Assembly: GCA_030041195.1 (NCBI GenBank)
Contig: JASHOI010000577.1
Span: forward strand, 1-14,959
Direction of reading: 5' to 3'
DNA length: 14,959 nt
Origin: Streptosporangiaceae bacterium
GTDB taxonomy: Bacteria > Actinomycetota > Actinomycetes > Streptosporangiales > Streptosporangiaceae
Shown: piece after piece, positions 7,818 to 14,959 of the stretch
How positions within the stretch are numbered: the first letter of the stretch is position 1
Layout: the number at the start of each line of letters is the position of its first letter
Translations under genes and position numbers: made by a program
The notes under the pieces: model-generated
The model's input: only the letters and a program-made list of their open reading frames with translations
The model's database searches: none
What the model was told of the DNA's origin: nothing

Positions 7818-9059
7818 ATGAGCTTCCTGCTCGGCGTGGTCATCTTCGTGGTGGCCATTCTGATCTCGGTGATCCTGCACGAGGCCGGGCACTTCGTGAC
7901 TGCCAAGAAGTTCGGCATGAAGGCCACCCAGTTCTTCATCGGCTTCGGGCCAACCCTGTGGTCGACGACGCGCGGCGAGACTGAGTACGGCATCAAGGCC
8001 CTGCCGTTCGGCGCTTTCGTCCGGATCACCGGGATGACCAACCTCGACGAGGTCGACCCGGCCGATGAGCCGCGCTCGATGCGGAACAAGCCCGCCTGGC
8101 AGCGGGCCATCGTCATGGTCGCGGGCTCGTTCATGCACTTCGCGCTCGCGTTCGTGCTGCTGATCGCGCTCGCGCTAGGGATCGGGCAGGTCAACGAGAG
8201 CGCCAACACGAACACGATCGGCTCGGTGTACACCTGCCTGCCGGTAAGCCTCAAAGCGCTCTCCGACGACTCCTGCGCGGGCAGCAAGGCAGGTTCCCCC
8301 GCCCAGAAGGCCGGGATCCGGAGCGGTGACAAGATCATCGCGGTCGGCGACACGCCGGTGCACAACTGGACCCAGCTCGGCGACGCGATCCGCGCCCAGC
8401 CGGTCGGCAAGCCCGTGCCGGTCACGGTGCTGCGGGATGGCAAGCAGATCACCCTTGACGCGACGCTGGCGCTTGTTCCCGGGCGCAAGGACCCCTTCCT
8501 CGGCATCTACGAGGCGGTGGAGTTCCAGCGGTACAGCCCGGTCGGCGCGGTGGCGTTCGCCGGATCGGCGTTCAGCGACGTGCTCGTTGGCTCGGCCGAT
8601 GCGTTCGCGAAGCTGCCGGAGGCGCTGCCCTACCTGTTCAAGACCTGCCCGAAGGAGTCAAGCAAGACAGCGCCACGGTGCGAGGGCAGGGCCAATAGCC
8701 CCGCGGGCGACGTGACCAGCGTGGTCGGCGCGGCGGACATCGCGGGCCAGGCGGTCGCGCAGGGCGGCGGGTGGCGGTACTCCGTCTCGGACCTGCTGCT
8801 GATCATCATCTCGCTGAACATCTTCATCGGCGCGTTCAACCTGCTCCCGCTGCTCCCGCTCGACGGAGGACACCTCGCGGTGATCTTCTACGAGCGGATC
8901 AGGGCCTGGCTGGCCAGGCTCTTCGGGCGGCCCGATCCCGGCCTGGTCGACATGCAGAAGCTGGTGCCGGTCAGCGTCGGGGTCTTCGGGCTGCTGATCG
9001 GTCTCGGCCTGCTGCTGATGGCCGCCGACATCTTCAATCCTGTCCATCTTGTCCAGTAA
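7818..9059 (+). CDS. rip1: Site-2 intramembrane metalloprotease, Rip1/RseP family
   Basis: 413 aa, multi-pass membrane protein. The zinc motif HEAGH (His21, Glu22, His25) lies in the first membrane segment and the third ligand region NLLPLLPLDGGH (Asp349) in a later one. Residues about 99-122 form the second membrane segment. One PDZ domain (roughly 157-225; GSPAQKAGIRSGDKIIAVGDTPV) follows on the outer face, and the last membrane segment (VGVFGLLIGLGLLLMAADI) is near the C-terminus. Such proteases cut anti-sigma factors or other membrane proteins after a first extracytoplasmic cut; M. tuberculosis Rip1 is the family reference. Four cysteines (140, 153, 277, 288), the only ones in the protein, all lie in the extracytoplasmic region. 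GGGAGGGAG about 9 nt upstream supports the ATG. It sits between dxr and ispG as in other actinobacteria. Confidence 0.96.
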   Translation: MSFLLGVVIFVVAILISVILHEAGHFVTAKKFGMKATQFFIGFGPTLWSTTRGETEYGIKALPFGAFVRITGMTNLDEVDPADEPRSMRNKPAWQRAIVMVAGSFMHFALAFVLLIALALGIGQVNESANTNTIGSVYTCLPVSLKALSDDSCAGSKAGSPAQKAGIRSGDKIIAVGDTPVHNWTQLGDAIRAQPVGKPVPVTVLRDGKQITLDATLALVPGRKDPFLGIYEAVEFQRYSPVGAVAFAGSAFSDVLVGSADAFAKLPEALPYLFKTCPKESSKTAPRCEGRANSPAGDVTSVVGAADIAGQAVAQGGGWRYSVSDLLLIIISLNIFIGAFNLLPLLPLDGGHLAVIFYERIRAWLARLFGRPDPGLVDMQKLVPVSVGVFGLLIGLGLLLMAADIFNPVHLVQ

Positions 9060-9074
9060 GGTGACATTTGCGCT

Positions 9075-10199
9075 ATGACCGTTGACCTTGGCTTGCCGGA
9101 AGTGCCGCCAGAGCCGCTTGCGCAACGCCGGACGTCCCGTCAGCTCATGGTCGGCAAGGTGCCGGTGGGCGGCGGGGCGCCCGTCTCGGTCCAGTCGATG
9201 ACCACGACGCTGACCGCCGACGTGAACGCCACCCTGCAGCAGATCGCGGAGCTTACTGCCGCGGGATGCCAGATCGTCCGCGTGGCCGTGCCGTCCCAGG
9301 ACGACGCCGACGCGCTGCCGCAGATCGCGCGCAAGTCGCAGATCCCGGTGATCGCCGACATCCACTTCCAGCCGAAGTACGTGTTCGCCGCGATCGACGC
9401 CGGCTGCGCGGCGGTGCGGGTCAACCCGGGCAACATCAAGACGTTCGACGACAAGGTCGGCGAGATCGCCAGGGCCGCGTCCGCGGCCGGGATCCCGATC
9501 AGGATCGGCGTCAACGCCGGTTCGCTGGACAAGCGGCTGCTGGCCAAGCACGGCAAGGCCACGCCGGAGGCACTCGTGGAGTCCGCGCTGTGGGAGTGCT
9601 CGCTGTTCGAGGAGCACGGCTTCACCGACATCAAGATCTCGGTGAAGCACCACGACCCGGTTGTGATGATCAACGCCTACCGGCAGCTGGCGGCGCAGTG
9701 CGACTACCCGCTGCACCTCGGTGTCACCGAGGCCGGGCCGTCCTTCCAGGGCACGGTGAAGTCGGCGGTGGCGTTCGGCGCGCTGCTCGCCGAGGGCATC
9801 GGCGACACGATCCGGGTGTCGCTGTCGGCGCCGCCGGTCGAGGAGGTCAAGGTCGGCATCGCGATCCTGGAGTCGCTCGGCCTGCGCCAGCGCGGCCTGG
9901 AGATCGTGTCCTGCCCCTCCTGCGGCCGGGCCCAGGTCGACGTGTACAAACTGGCCGACGAGGTGACCGCGGCCCTGGACGGCATGGACGTGCCGCTGCG
10001 CGTCGCGGTGATGGGCTGCGTGGTCAACGGACCGGGCGAGGCGCGCGAGGCCGACCTGGGCGTGGCGTCCGGCAACGGCAAGGGGCAGATCTTCGTGCGC
10101 GGCGAGGTGGTCAAGACCGTGCCCGAGTCGCAGATCGTGGAGACCCTGATCGACGAGGCGCTGAAGCTCGCCGCGACCATGGAGCCGGCCGAAAGCTGA
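9075..10199 (+). CDS. ispG: 4-hydroxy-3-methylbut-2-en-1-yl diphosphate synthase (IspG/GcpE)
   Basis: 374 aa. This iron-sulfur enzyme reduces the cyclic diphosphate MEcPP to HMBPP, the penultimate MEP-pathway step. The N-terminal TIM-barrel carries [41 protein letters not shown] and [10 protein letters not shown]. The middle has [19 protein letters not shown] and [14 protein letters not shown]. The C-terminal domain supplies the [4Fe-4S] ligands: CPSCGR with Cys280 and Cys283, and [10 protein letters not shown] with Cys315 and Glu322. All four expected ligands are present and length is normal for the bacterial two-domain form. The ATG at 9075 is 15 bp after the protease stop; AAGGTG overlapping that stop is the only Shine-Dalgarno-like sequence and is rather far (11 nt). 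Very likely co-transcribed with dxr and rip1. Confidence 0.98.
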   Translation: MTVDLGLPEVPPEPLAQRRTSRQLMVGKVPVGGGAPVSVQSMTTTLTADVNATLQQIAELTAAGCQIVRVAVPSQDDADALPQIARKSQIPVIADIHFQPKYVFAAIDAGCAAVRVNPGNIKTFDDKVGEIARAASAAGIPIRIGVNAGSLDKRLLAKHGKATPEALVESALWECSLFEEHGFTDIKISVKHHDPVVMINAYRQLAAQCDYPLHLGVTEAGPSFQGTVKSAVAFGALLAEGIGDTIRVSLSAPPVEEVKVGIAILESLGLRQRGLEIVSCPSCGRAQVDVYKLADEVTAALDGMDVPLRVAVMGCVVNGPGEAREADLGVASGNGKGQIFVRGEVVKTVPESQIVETLIDEALKLAATMEPAES

Positions 10200-10239
10200 C
10201 CGAAACCGGATCGCGTGCCTGCCACCCTCCGGCATCGGG

Positions 10240-10245
10240 CAGGAT
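10240..10245 (+). promoter_or_regulatory. Candidate -10 element (CAGGAT) before the lipoprotein hydrolase gene
   Basis: CAGGAT is followed by 6 nt (GGCGAC) and the ATG at 10252. The same bases could serve as an AGGA ribosome binding site 7 nt from the ATG, so promoter status is uncertain. If real, the hydrolase gene has its own leaderless message apart from ispG. Confidence 0.3.
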
Positions 10246-10251
10246 GGCGAC

Positions 10252-11790
10252 ATGAAACGTGCCCTGCCTGTTGTGGCCGCGACCGCTGCCGCCACGCTGG
10301 CGATCGCGGGCTGCACCAGCGGGTCGTCCTCCACCGGGGCCGCCTCGGCCGGAACCGCGGCGTCCCGGCTGAACTGGCATTCCTGCACGCAGCAGGGCGC
10401 CTCGATGCTGTGCGCGAGCCTGCAGGTCCCGCTGGACTACAGCCGCCCGGACGGCAGGAAGATAACGCTGGCGCTGTCCGAGGTGCCCGCCACCGCACCG
10501 GCGAGCGAGCGTCAGGGCGTGCTGCTGGTCAACCCCGGAGGCCCCGGCGGTCCCGGGCTCAGCCTGGCCGCGTTCGTGGCCGAGGGCCTCGACCCAACGG
10601 TCGCGTCCGAGTACACGATCGTGGGGTTCGACACCCGCGGAGTCGGGGCCTCGGTGCCGGAGCTGACCTGTGACCCGTCGTTCTTCTCCCGCGCCCGCCC
10701 GGACTACATCCCCACCTCGGCCGCTGAGGAGGACGAGAACATCGACCGCGCGAAGATGTACGCGGACGACTGCGAGAAGAAGTACGGGTGGCTGCTGCCG
10801 TACATGACCACCGAGAACATCGCCAGGGACATGAACTCGATGCGGGTGGCGCTCGGGCAGAAGCAGATCAGCTACTTCGGCTACTCCTACGGCACCTACA
10901 TCGGGCAGGTGTTCGCGACCCTGTTCCCGCACCAGTTGCGGCGGATGGTGCTGGACAGCACCGTCGACCCCGAGGGCGCGTGGTGGCAGGACAACATCGA
11001 CCAGGACTACGCGTTCGAGGCCAGGCTGCAGGCGTTCTTCGGGTGGATGGCCAAGTACGACAGCTACTACCACCTGGGCTCCACCGCGGCCGAGGTGAGC
11101 GCGAGCTTCTACAAGGCGCGCGCCGACCTCGAGGCGAACCCCATACCCGGCCCGAACGGCCAGCCGCTGATCGGGCCCGACGAGTACGACGACACGATGC
11201 TGATCGGCGGCTACGACAACGCCTACTGGCCGGGCCTGGCCGCCGCGCTCGCGGCCTACCTGAACGATCACTCGACGAGCCAGCTGGTCGCCCAGTACGA
11301 CCAGGAAGGCACCCAGAACGAGAACGAATTCGCCGTCTACAACGCGGTCGAGTGCAGCGACGTGAACTGGCCCCGCAACTGGGCCACCTGGAACACCGAC
11401 ACCAAGCAGGTCTATGCCACCGCACCGTTCGAGGCCTGGGACAACGCCTGGTTCAACGCCGCTTGCGCGTTCTGGCCGGTCAAAGGACCGTCGAAGCCGC
11501 TGCAGATCAAGGGGGCGGGGCTGCCCGGAATCCTGATGCTGCAGGGCACGCTGGACGCGGCGACCCCGTACGCGGGCGCGCAGGTGGCACACAGCCTGCT
11601 GCCCAGCGCGCGGATGGTCGTGGTCGAGGGCGGCGGCAACCACGGCCAGTCGCTCTCGGACCCCCCGAACAACTGCGTGAACGGTTATCTGAACCGGTAC
11701 CTGGCCACCGGCGCGCTGCCGCAACACCCGGGCATGGTGAACGCGACCTGCCCGGCGCTGCCCGACCCGACGCCAAACAGCGACGGGTAA
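10252..11790 (+). CDS. Secreted lipoprotein alpha/beta-hydrolase, tripeptidyl aminopeptidase (S33)-like
   Basis: 512 aa. A short lipoprotein signal peptide (MKRALP, hydrophobic Ala-rich core) ends in the lipobox LAIAGC with Cys21, so the protein is probably anchored on the outer face of the membrane. A Ser/Gly/Ala-rich linker precedes the hydrolase fold. The oxyanion loop LLVNPGGPGGPG is at 91-102, FDTRG at 126-130, and the nucleophile elbow GYSYGT holds Ser212. A TAP-like C-terminal domain carries Asp435 (GTLDAATP) and His464 (GGGNHG). The catalytic triad is complete. The layout matches the Streptomyces Slp/Tap aminopeptidases and mycobacterial Hip1/CaeA-type proteins, which remove N-terminal peptides or act on esters. 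Substrate unknown. It lies 52 bp after ispG, in the middle of a gene order that elsewhere usually goes from ispG directly to the GNAT gene. Confidence 0.93.
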   Translation: MKRALPVVAATAAATLAIAGCTSGSSSTGAASAGTAASRLNWHSCTQQGASMLCASLQVPLDYSRPDGRKITLALSEVPATAPASERQGVLLVNPGGPGGPGLSLAAFVAEGLDPTVASEYTIVGFDTRGVGASVPELTCDPSFFSRARPDYIPTSAAEEDENIDRAKMYADDCEKKYGWLLPYMTTENIARDMNSMRVALGQKQISYFGYSYGTYIGQVFATLFPHQLRRMVLDSTVDPEGAWWQDNIDQDYAFEARLQAFFGWMAKYDSYYHLGSTAAEVSASFYKARADLEANPIPGPNGQPLIGPDEYDDTMLIGGYDNAYWPGLAAALAAYLNDHSTSQLVAQYDQEGTQNENEFAVYNAVECSDVNWPRNWATWNTDTKQVYATAPFEAWDNAWFNAACAFWPVKGPSKPLQIKGAGLPGILMLQGTLDAATPYAGAQVAHSLLPSARMVVVEGGGNHGQSLSDPPNNCVNGYLNRYLATGALPQHPGMVNATCPALPDPTPNSDG

Positions 11791-11839
11791 CGGTTTGCCT
11801 GCAAGCAGCGCGGCTGCGCCGCCACGCGGGTGATGCCGT

Positions 11840-11845
11840 TACGCT
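11840..11845 (+). promoter_or_regulatory. Candidate -10 element (TACGCT), leaderless start of the GNAT gene
   Basis: TACGCT is followed by 6 nt (GGGAGC) and the GTG at 11852. The GGGAG is too close to the start codon (1 nt) to act as a normal ribosome binding site, which favours a leaderless message. No -35 is recognisable. Confidence 0.45.
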
Positions 11846-11851
11846 GGGAGC

Positions 11852-12709
11852 GTGCTGCGCACCAAGGCATGGCGGTCATCGTCGCTGCGCCTGCTCAACG
11901 ACCGCGATCTGGACCAGGTACTCGAGATCTGTGATCGCGATGCGGTCACGAACGTCTTTGTCAGCTCGCGGGTCCGCTCGGCCGGGGTGGATCCCGGCAG
12001 GCTCGGCGCGCAGCTGTGGGGGTACCTGGAATCGGGCAAGGTGACGTCGCTGTGCTACTCGGGCGCGAACCTGGTGCCGGTGGCCGCGACGTCGACGGCC
12101 GTGGCGGCGTTCGCCGAGCGGGCCAGGCTGCAGGGCCGCCGCTGCTCGTCGATCGTCGGTCCCGCCGAGGCCGTCCAGGAACTCTGGTCCCTGCTCGCGC
12201 CGTACTGGGGCCGGCCAAGGGAGATCAGGTCGGCGCAGCCGGTCATGGCCATCTCATCGGACCCGCTGGTGCCGCCCGACCCGCTGGTACGGCTGGTCAG
12301 GCCGGACGAGCTGAACACGCTGCTGCCCGCGTCCGTGGCCATGTTCACCGAGGAAGTGGGCGTCTCCCCGGTCGGCCCGGACGGGGGAGCGGCGTACCGG
12401 GCCCGGGTCGCCGAGCTGATCAGGGCCGGCCGCTCGTACGCCAGGATCGAGGACGGCCTGGTGGTGTTCAAGGCCGAGATCGGCGCGGTGACCCCGCTGG
12501 CCTGCCAGGTCCAGGGCGTGTGGGTGCCGCCGGAACTGCGCGGCCGCGGGCACGCCTCTCGCGGGATGGCGGCCGTGGTCGCGCACGCGCTGCGCTCGGT
12601 CGCGCCGGTTGTCTCGCTGTACGTCAACGACTTCAACATCCCGGCTCGTGCGGCCTACCGCAGGGTCGGGTTCGCCGAGGCCGGCACGTTCATGTCGGTG
12701 CTGTTCTGA
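11852..12709 (+). CDS. GNAT-family acetyltransferase with N-terminal DUF4081-like domain (Rv2867c-type)
   Basis: 285 aa, GTG start. The N-terminal half (LRLLNDRDLDQVLEICDRDAVTNVFVSSRV, then GANLVPVAAT and CSSIVGPAEAVQELW) matches the domain found in the actinobacterial Rv2867c group. The C-terminal half is a GNAT fold with the acetyl-CoA signature VWVPPELRGRGHASRGM; Arg230-Gly-Arg-Gly-His-Ala235 is the pyrophosphate-binding loop. It ends with LYVNDFNIPARAAYRRVGF, the usual GNAT strand and helix. Relatives sit next to ispG in Mycobacterium and Streptomyces, which supports orthology. The acetyl acceptor is not known. The GTG at 11852 follows a TACGCT hexamer by 6 nt. The protein is likely cytoplasmic, with no signal peptide or membrane segment. 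Confidence 0.92.
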   Translation: MLRTKAWRSSSLRLLNDRDLDQVLEICDRDAVTNVFVSSRVRSAGVDPGRLGAQLWGYLESGKVTSLCYSGANLVPVAATSTAVAAFAERARLQGRRCSSIVGPAEAVQELWSLLAPYWGRPREIRSAQPVMAISSDPLVPPDPLVRLVRPDELNTLLPASVAMFTEEVGVSPVGPDGGAAYRARVAELIRAGRSYARIEDGLVVFKAEIGAVTPLACQVQGVWVPPELRGRGHASRGMAAVVAHALRSVAPVVSLYVNDFNIPARAAYRRVGFAEAGTFMSVLF

Positions 12710-12759
12710 GCCCGTCGCCGCCCGCAGAAAAACGGGATGACTGGCCTGCTGCGCTTTGC

Positions 12760-12765
12760 TAAGCT
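12760..12765 (+). promoter_or_regulatory. Candidate -10 element (TAAGCT) upstream of the HelD-like gene
   Basis: TAAGCT lies in the 181-bp gap after the GNAT gene. Transcription from here would start near 12772 and give a leader of about 120 nt that contains the hairpin at 12811-12845. No clear -35 is seen. Confidence 0.3.
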
Positions 12766-12810
12766 CCTGTGCCCTTGCGCCACCGCTCCGGCGGCATCCC
12801 ACCGCTACCA

Positions 12811-12845
12811 GCCGCGCCGGCTCGCGCACGATGGCCCGGCGCGGC
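12811..12845 (+). repeat. Perfect 10-bp inverted repeat in the HelD-like gene leader
   Basis: GCCGCGCCGG (12811-12820) and CCGGCGCGGC (12836-12845) are exact inverted copies around a 15-nt loop. A smaller imperfect stem (12779-12785 with 12789-12795, one mismatch) stands just upstream. The repeat lies 45 nt before the start codon, in the presumed untranslated leader. It could be an RNA hairpin affecting transcription or translation, or a DNA operator. No T-run follows, so it does not look like an ordinary intrinsic terminator. Confidence 0.55.
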
Positions 12846-12876
12846 CTCCCGCACGCCCGCCACCCGCACCCATCAC

Positions 12877-12886
12877 GGAGGTGATC
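12877..12886 (+). promoter_or_regulatory. Very strong Shine-Dalgarno (GGAGGTGATC) deciding the HelD-like start
   Basis: Ten consecutive bases are complementary to the conserved 3' end of bacterial 16S rRNA (GATCACCTCC). They end 4 nt before the ATG at 12891, with GGAGG itself centred at a productive distance. This fixes the start and contrasts with the weak or absent sites at several other genes here. Confidence 0.8.
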
Positions 12887-12890
12887 AGCC

Positions 12891-14959
12891 ATGCCATCGG
12901 GCCCGCAGGAGGATCCGGGCGGGGACGATCCCGTCCTGGTCGCCGAACGGGACCATCTGCGCAGCTCGCGCGCGTTCCTGCGGCTCATGCGCGAGAACGT
13001 GCTGTCGCTGCGCGCTCTCGGCGGCGACCCGGTCTCCGAGGAGTACCTCAAGGCGGACCTGCACCGCCGCGCCGAGGCCCTGGTCGACCTGCCGGACACG
13101 CCGCTGTTCTTCGGCCGGCTTGACTACGCCGTCTGGGTAGACGACGCGGGCGAGGCAGCATCGGGAACGCAGTTCCACATCGGCAGGCGGCACGTCCACG
13201 ATCCGGACGGGCGGCCGGTTGTCATTGACTGGCGCGCTCCGGTGTCCCGGCCGTTCTACCGGGCCAGCCCGGCCGACCCGATGGGCCTGGCTCTCCGGCG
13301 GCGGTTCGGGTTCTCCGGCGGTGAGCTGACCGCGTACGAGGACGAGGACTTCACCGCGGCCGCGCGCGCGGAATCCGCGCCGGGTGCCAGCCGCATCCTC
13401 ATCGAGGAGATCGAGCGGCCCAGGTCGGGTCCGATGCGCGACATCGTCGCGACCATCCAGCCGGACCAGGACGATATCGTGCGGGCCGAAGCCGACCGGA
13501 CCGTCTGCGTGCAGGGCGCGCCCGGAACCGGCAAGACGGCCGTCGGGCTGCACCGCGTCGCCTACCTGCTGTACGCGTACGCCGAGCGGATGCGCCGCGG
13601 CGGCGTCCTGGTCGTCGGGCCGAACCGCGCCTTCCTCGCCTACATCCGCAACGTGCTCCCGGCCCTCGGCGAGCTGGACGTGACCCAGCTTTCGGTGACC
13701 GACCTGCTGGCCACGGTGCCGGTGCGGGCGGACGACCCCGAGCCCGCGGCCCGGGTCAAGGGCGACGCGCGGATGGCCGAGGTGCTGCGGCGGGCGCTGT
13801 GGCTGCAGATCCGTGAGCCCCAGGGCGAGGCGATCATGGTTGCCCGCGGCTCCCGGCGCTGGCGAGTGTCGGCCCACGAGCTCGCCCTGCTCGTCGAGGA
13901 ACTGCGGCTGCGCGGCGTCCGGTACGGAACCGGGCGGGAGATGCTCTCGCACCGCATCGCGCACGTGATCCTGACCAGGATGGAGGCGGCCGGCGAGCCC
14001 TGCGACGACCGAACCCACGAGGCGGTGCGCCGGACCGCGCAGGTGCGCGCCGCGGTCAACGCGATCTGGCCGAAGGTGGATCCGGTGCGGCTGGTGTTCG
14101 GCGTTCTTTCCGACCCCGGCCTGCTGTCAAGGGCGGCCGGTGACCTGCTCGACCCCGGCGAGCAGGCCGCGATCGGCTGGGCCAAACCGCCGCGGGCGCC
14201 TGGTTCGGCGCGCTGGTCGGCCGCTGACGCGGTGCTGATCGACGAGGCGCGCGACCTGATCGAGCGGACGCCGAGCCTGGCGCACGTGGTCGTGGACGAG
14301 GCGCAGGACCTGTCGCCGATGGAGTGCCGTGCGCTCGGCCGGCGTTGTGCCACCGGCTCGGCCACCGTGCTCGGCGACATCGCCCAGGGCACCACGCCCT
14401 GGGCCACGGAAAGCTGGCAGCAGATGCTCGCCCACCTCGGCAAGCAGGACGCGGGACTGCGGATCCTCGACACCGGCTACCGGGTACCGCGCCAGATCCT
14501 TGACTTCGCCAGCAGGCTGCTCGCCCAGATCGCCCCGGGCCTCGAGCCGGCCAGCTCGGTGCGGCAGGACCCGGGCTCACTCGTGATCACTCCGGCCACG
14601 GCGGACACGTTTCCGGACGCGCTGGCGGCCGCGTGCGCGGACGCGCTGACCCGGCCCGGCTCCGCCGCGGTGATCGCGGCCGACGACCAGGCCGGCGAGC
14701 TGTCCGAGGTCCTGGACAAGGCCGGCCTGGCGCACGCGGCTCTTAGCGCGGACGGCGACCAGCTCCTGAACGGCGACAGCGACAGCCAGCCCCTGACCGT
14801 GGTGCCGGTCACCCTGGCCAAGGGCCTGGAATTCGACCAGGTCATCGTCGTCGAGCCGGCCAGCATCGCCGCCAGCGAGTCCCGCGGCCTGCACCGCCTC
14901 TACGTAGCCCTCACCCGCGCCGTCTCCCGCCTCACCGTCATCCACACCACCCCGCTCCC
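12891..14959 (+). CDS. helD: HelD/HelR-like RNA polymerase-associated UvrD-type helicase, 3' end beyond window
   Basis: 689 codons are visible with no stop before the edge. An N-terminal helical arm (roughly residues 15-65) precedes the conserved DLPDTPLFFGRLDY and FHIGRRHVHD, and the VVIDWRAPVSRPFYRASP motif typical of actinobacterial HelD. Walker A is GAPGTGKT (209-216), the DExx box VVDEAQDLSP has Asp469-Glu470, and motif III is VLGDIAQGT. The C-terminal ATPase part has LAKGLEFDQVIV (Lys644 onward) and LYVALTRAVSRLTVIH. HelD proteins bind and recycle stalled RNA polymerase by ATP hydrolysis; the HelR subgroup in Streptomyces displaces rifamycins. The wording of the N-terminal motifs resembles the HelR-like subgroup, but resistance cannot be read from sequence. 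The visible part already includes the last helicase motif, so only a short tail should be missing. Confidence 0.93.
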   Translation, partial: MPSGPQEDPGGDDPVLVAERDHLRSSRAFLRLMRENVLSLRALGGDPVSEEYLKADLHRRAEALVDLPDTPLFFGRLDYAVWVDDAGEAASGTQFHIGRRHVHDPDGRPVVIDWRAPVSRPFYRASPADPMGLALRRRFGFSGGELTAYEDEDFTAAARAESAPGASRILIEEIERPRSGPMRDIVATIQPDQDDIVRAEADRTVCVQGAPGTGKTAVGLHRVAYLLYAYAERMRRGGVLVVGPNRAFLAYIRNVLPALGELDVTQLSVTDLLATVPVRADDPEPAARVKGDARMAEVLRRALWLQIREPQGEAIMVARGSRRWRVSAHELALLVEELRLRGVRYGTGREMLSHRIAHVILTRMEAAGEPCDDRTHEAVRRTAQVRAAVNAIWPKVDPVRLVFGVLSDPGLLSRAAGDLLDPGEQAAIGWAKPPRAPGSARWSAADAVLIDEARDLIERTPSLAHVVVDEAQDLSPMECRALGRRCATGSATVLGDIAQGTTPWATESWQQMLAHLGKQDAGLRILDTGYRVPRQILDFASRLLAQIAPGLEPASSVRQDPGSLVITPATADTFPDALAAACADALTRPGSAAVIAADDQAGELSEVLDKAGLAHAALSADGDQLLNGDSDSQPLTVVPVTLAKGLEFDQVIVVEPASIAASESRGLHRLYVALTRAVSRLTVIHTTPL

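Noticed and set aside
8658..10388. 576-codon minus-strand open frame opposite the protease, ispG and the start of the hydrolase gene
   Set aside because: The translation is low-complexity (Arg/Gly/His/Val-rich) with no motif, and it opposes genes with complete catalytic motifs.
10111..11727. 538-codon minus-strand open frame opposite the lipoprotein hydrolase gene
   Set aside because: A codon-position shadow of the real gene; no domain pattern and biased composition.
12721..12736. CCCG-CAGAAAAA-CGGG as terminator of the GNAT gene
   Set aside because: A 4-bp stem with an 8-nt loop and no T-run is too weak to call.
12710..12890. Rifamycin-associated regulatory palindrome upstream of the HelD-like gene
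   Set aside because: I looked for a GGGGCTTGC-type inverted repeat and found only the unrelated G/C hairpin at 12811-12845. I am not certain of the exact consensus, so a motif search would be decisive.

Overview
The window is very GC-rich DNA with tightly packed genes, GTG as well as ATG starts, and several starts that look leaderless. It comes from a chromosomal core region of an actinobacterium. The order dxr, site-2 protease, ispG, GNAT acetyltransferase is the arrangement known from Mycobacterium tuberculosis (Rv2870c-Rv2867c) and Streptomyces. A pair resembling tmsA/tmsB, for 10-methyl branched fatty acids, points to a filamentous or mycolata-like actinomycete, possibly a Streptosporangiales-type lineage. 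That placement is inference; no rRNA gene is present. I see no tRNA or rRNA gene, CRISPR array, insertion sequence, phage gene or plasmid gene.

Layout. On the left (1-1198), two minus-strand genes: a glutamate/aspartate racemase-family gene cut by the window edge, and a pyridoxamine-phosphate-oxidase-like flavoprotein. Divergent from the latter is the tmsA-tmsB pair (1263-4017). A compact NAD(P)-binding epimerase-like gene (4036-4632, minus) converges on tmsB and is divergent from a small PH-like protein gene (4691-5038). That gene converges on a class II DAHP synthase gene (5053-6417, minus), the first step of the shikimate pathway. Across a 144-bp divergent intergenic region begins the plus-strand run: dxr (MEP isoprenoid pathway), a Rip1/RseP-type intramembrane protease, ispG (a later MEP enzyme), a lipoprotein alpha/beta-hydrolase of the tripeptidyl-aminopeptidase type, and a GNAT acetyltransferase. 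A HelD/HelR-like RNA polymerase-associated helicase follows and runs off the right edge only a few codons before its expected end.

How the genes work together. tmsA and tmsB probably form one pathway: the methyltransferase makes a 10-methylene fatty acyl chain from an unsaturated phospholipid acyl chain, and the flavin enzyme reduces it. dxr and ispG are two steps of one pathway, with the protease gene between them as in many actinobacteria. DAHP synthase and dxr start two pathways from central-carbon precursors and share a divergent promoter region.

The region is mostly conserved housekeeping and I do not see an obviously new defence or mobile system. Points for a second look: an Asn in place of the usual catalytic Asp in the racemase-like protein; two cysteine pairs in the extracytoplasmic part of the protease; a repeated spacing of -10-like hexamers just before start codons; a 13-bp repeat that supplies both stop codons of a convergent pair; a strong hairpin plus an unusually complete Shine-Dalgarno before the HelD-like gene; and the lipoprotein peptidase inserted in the conserved gene order.
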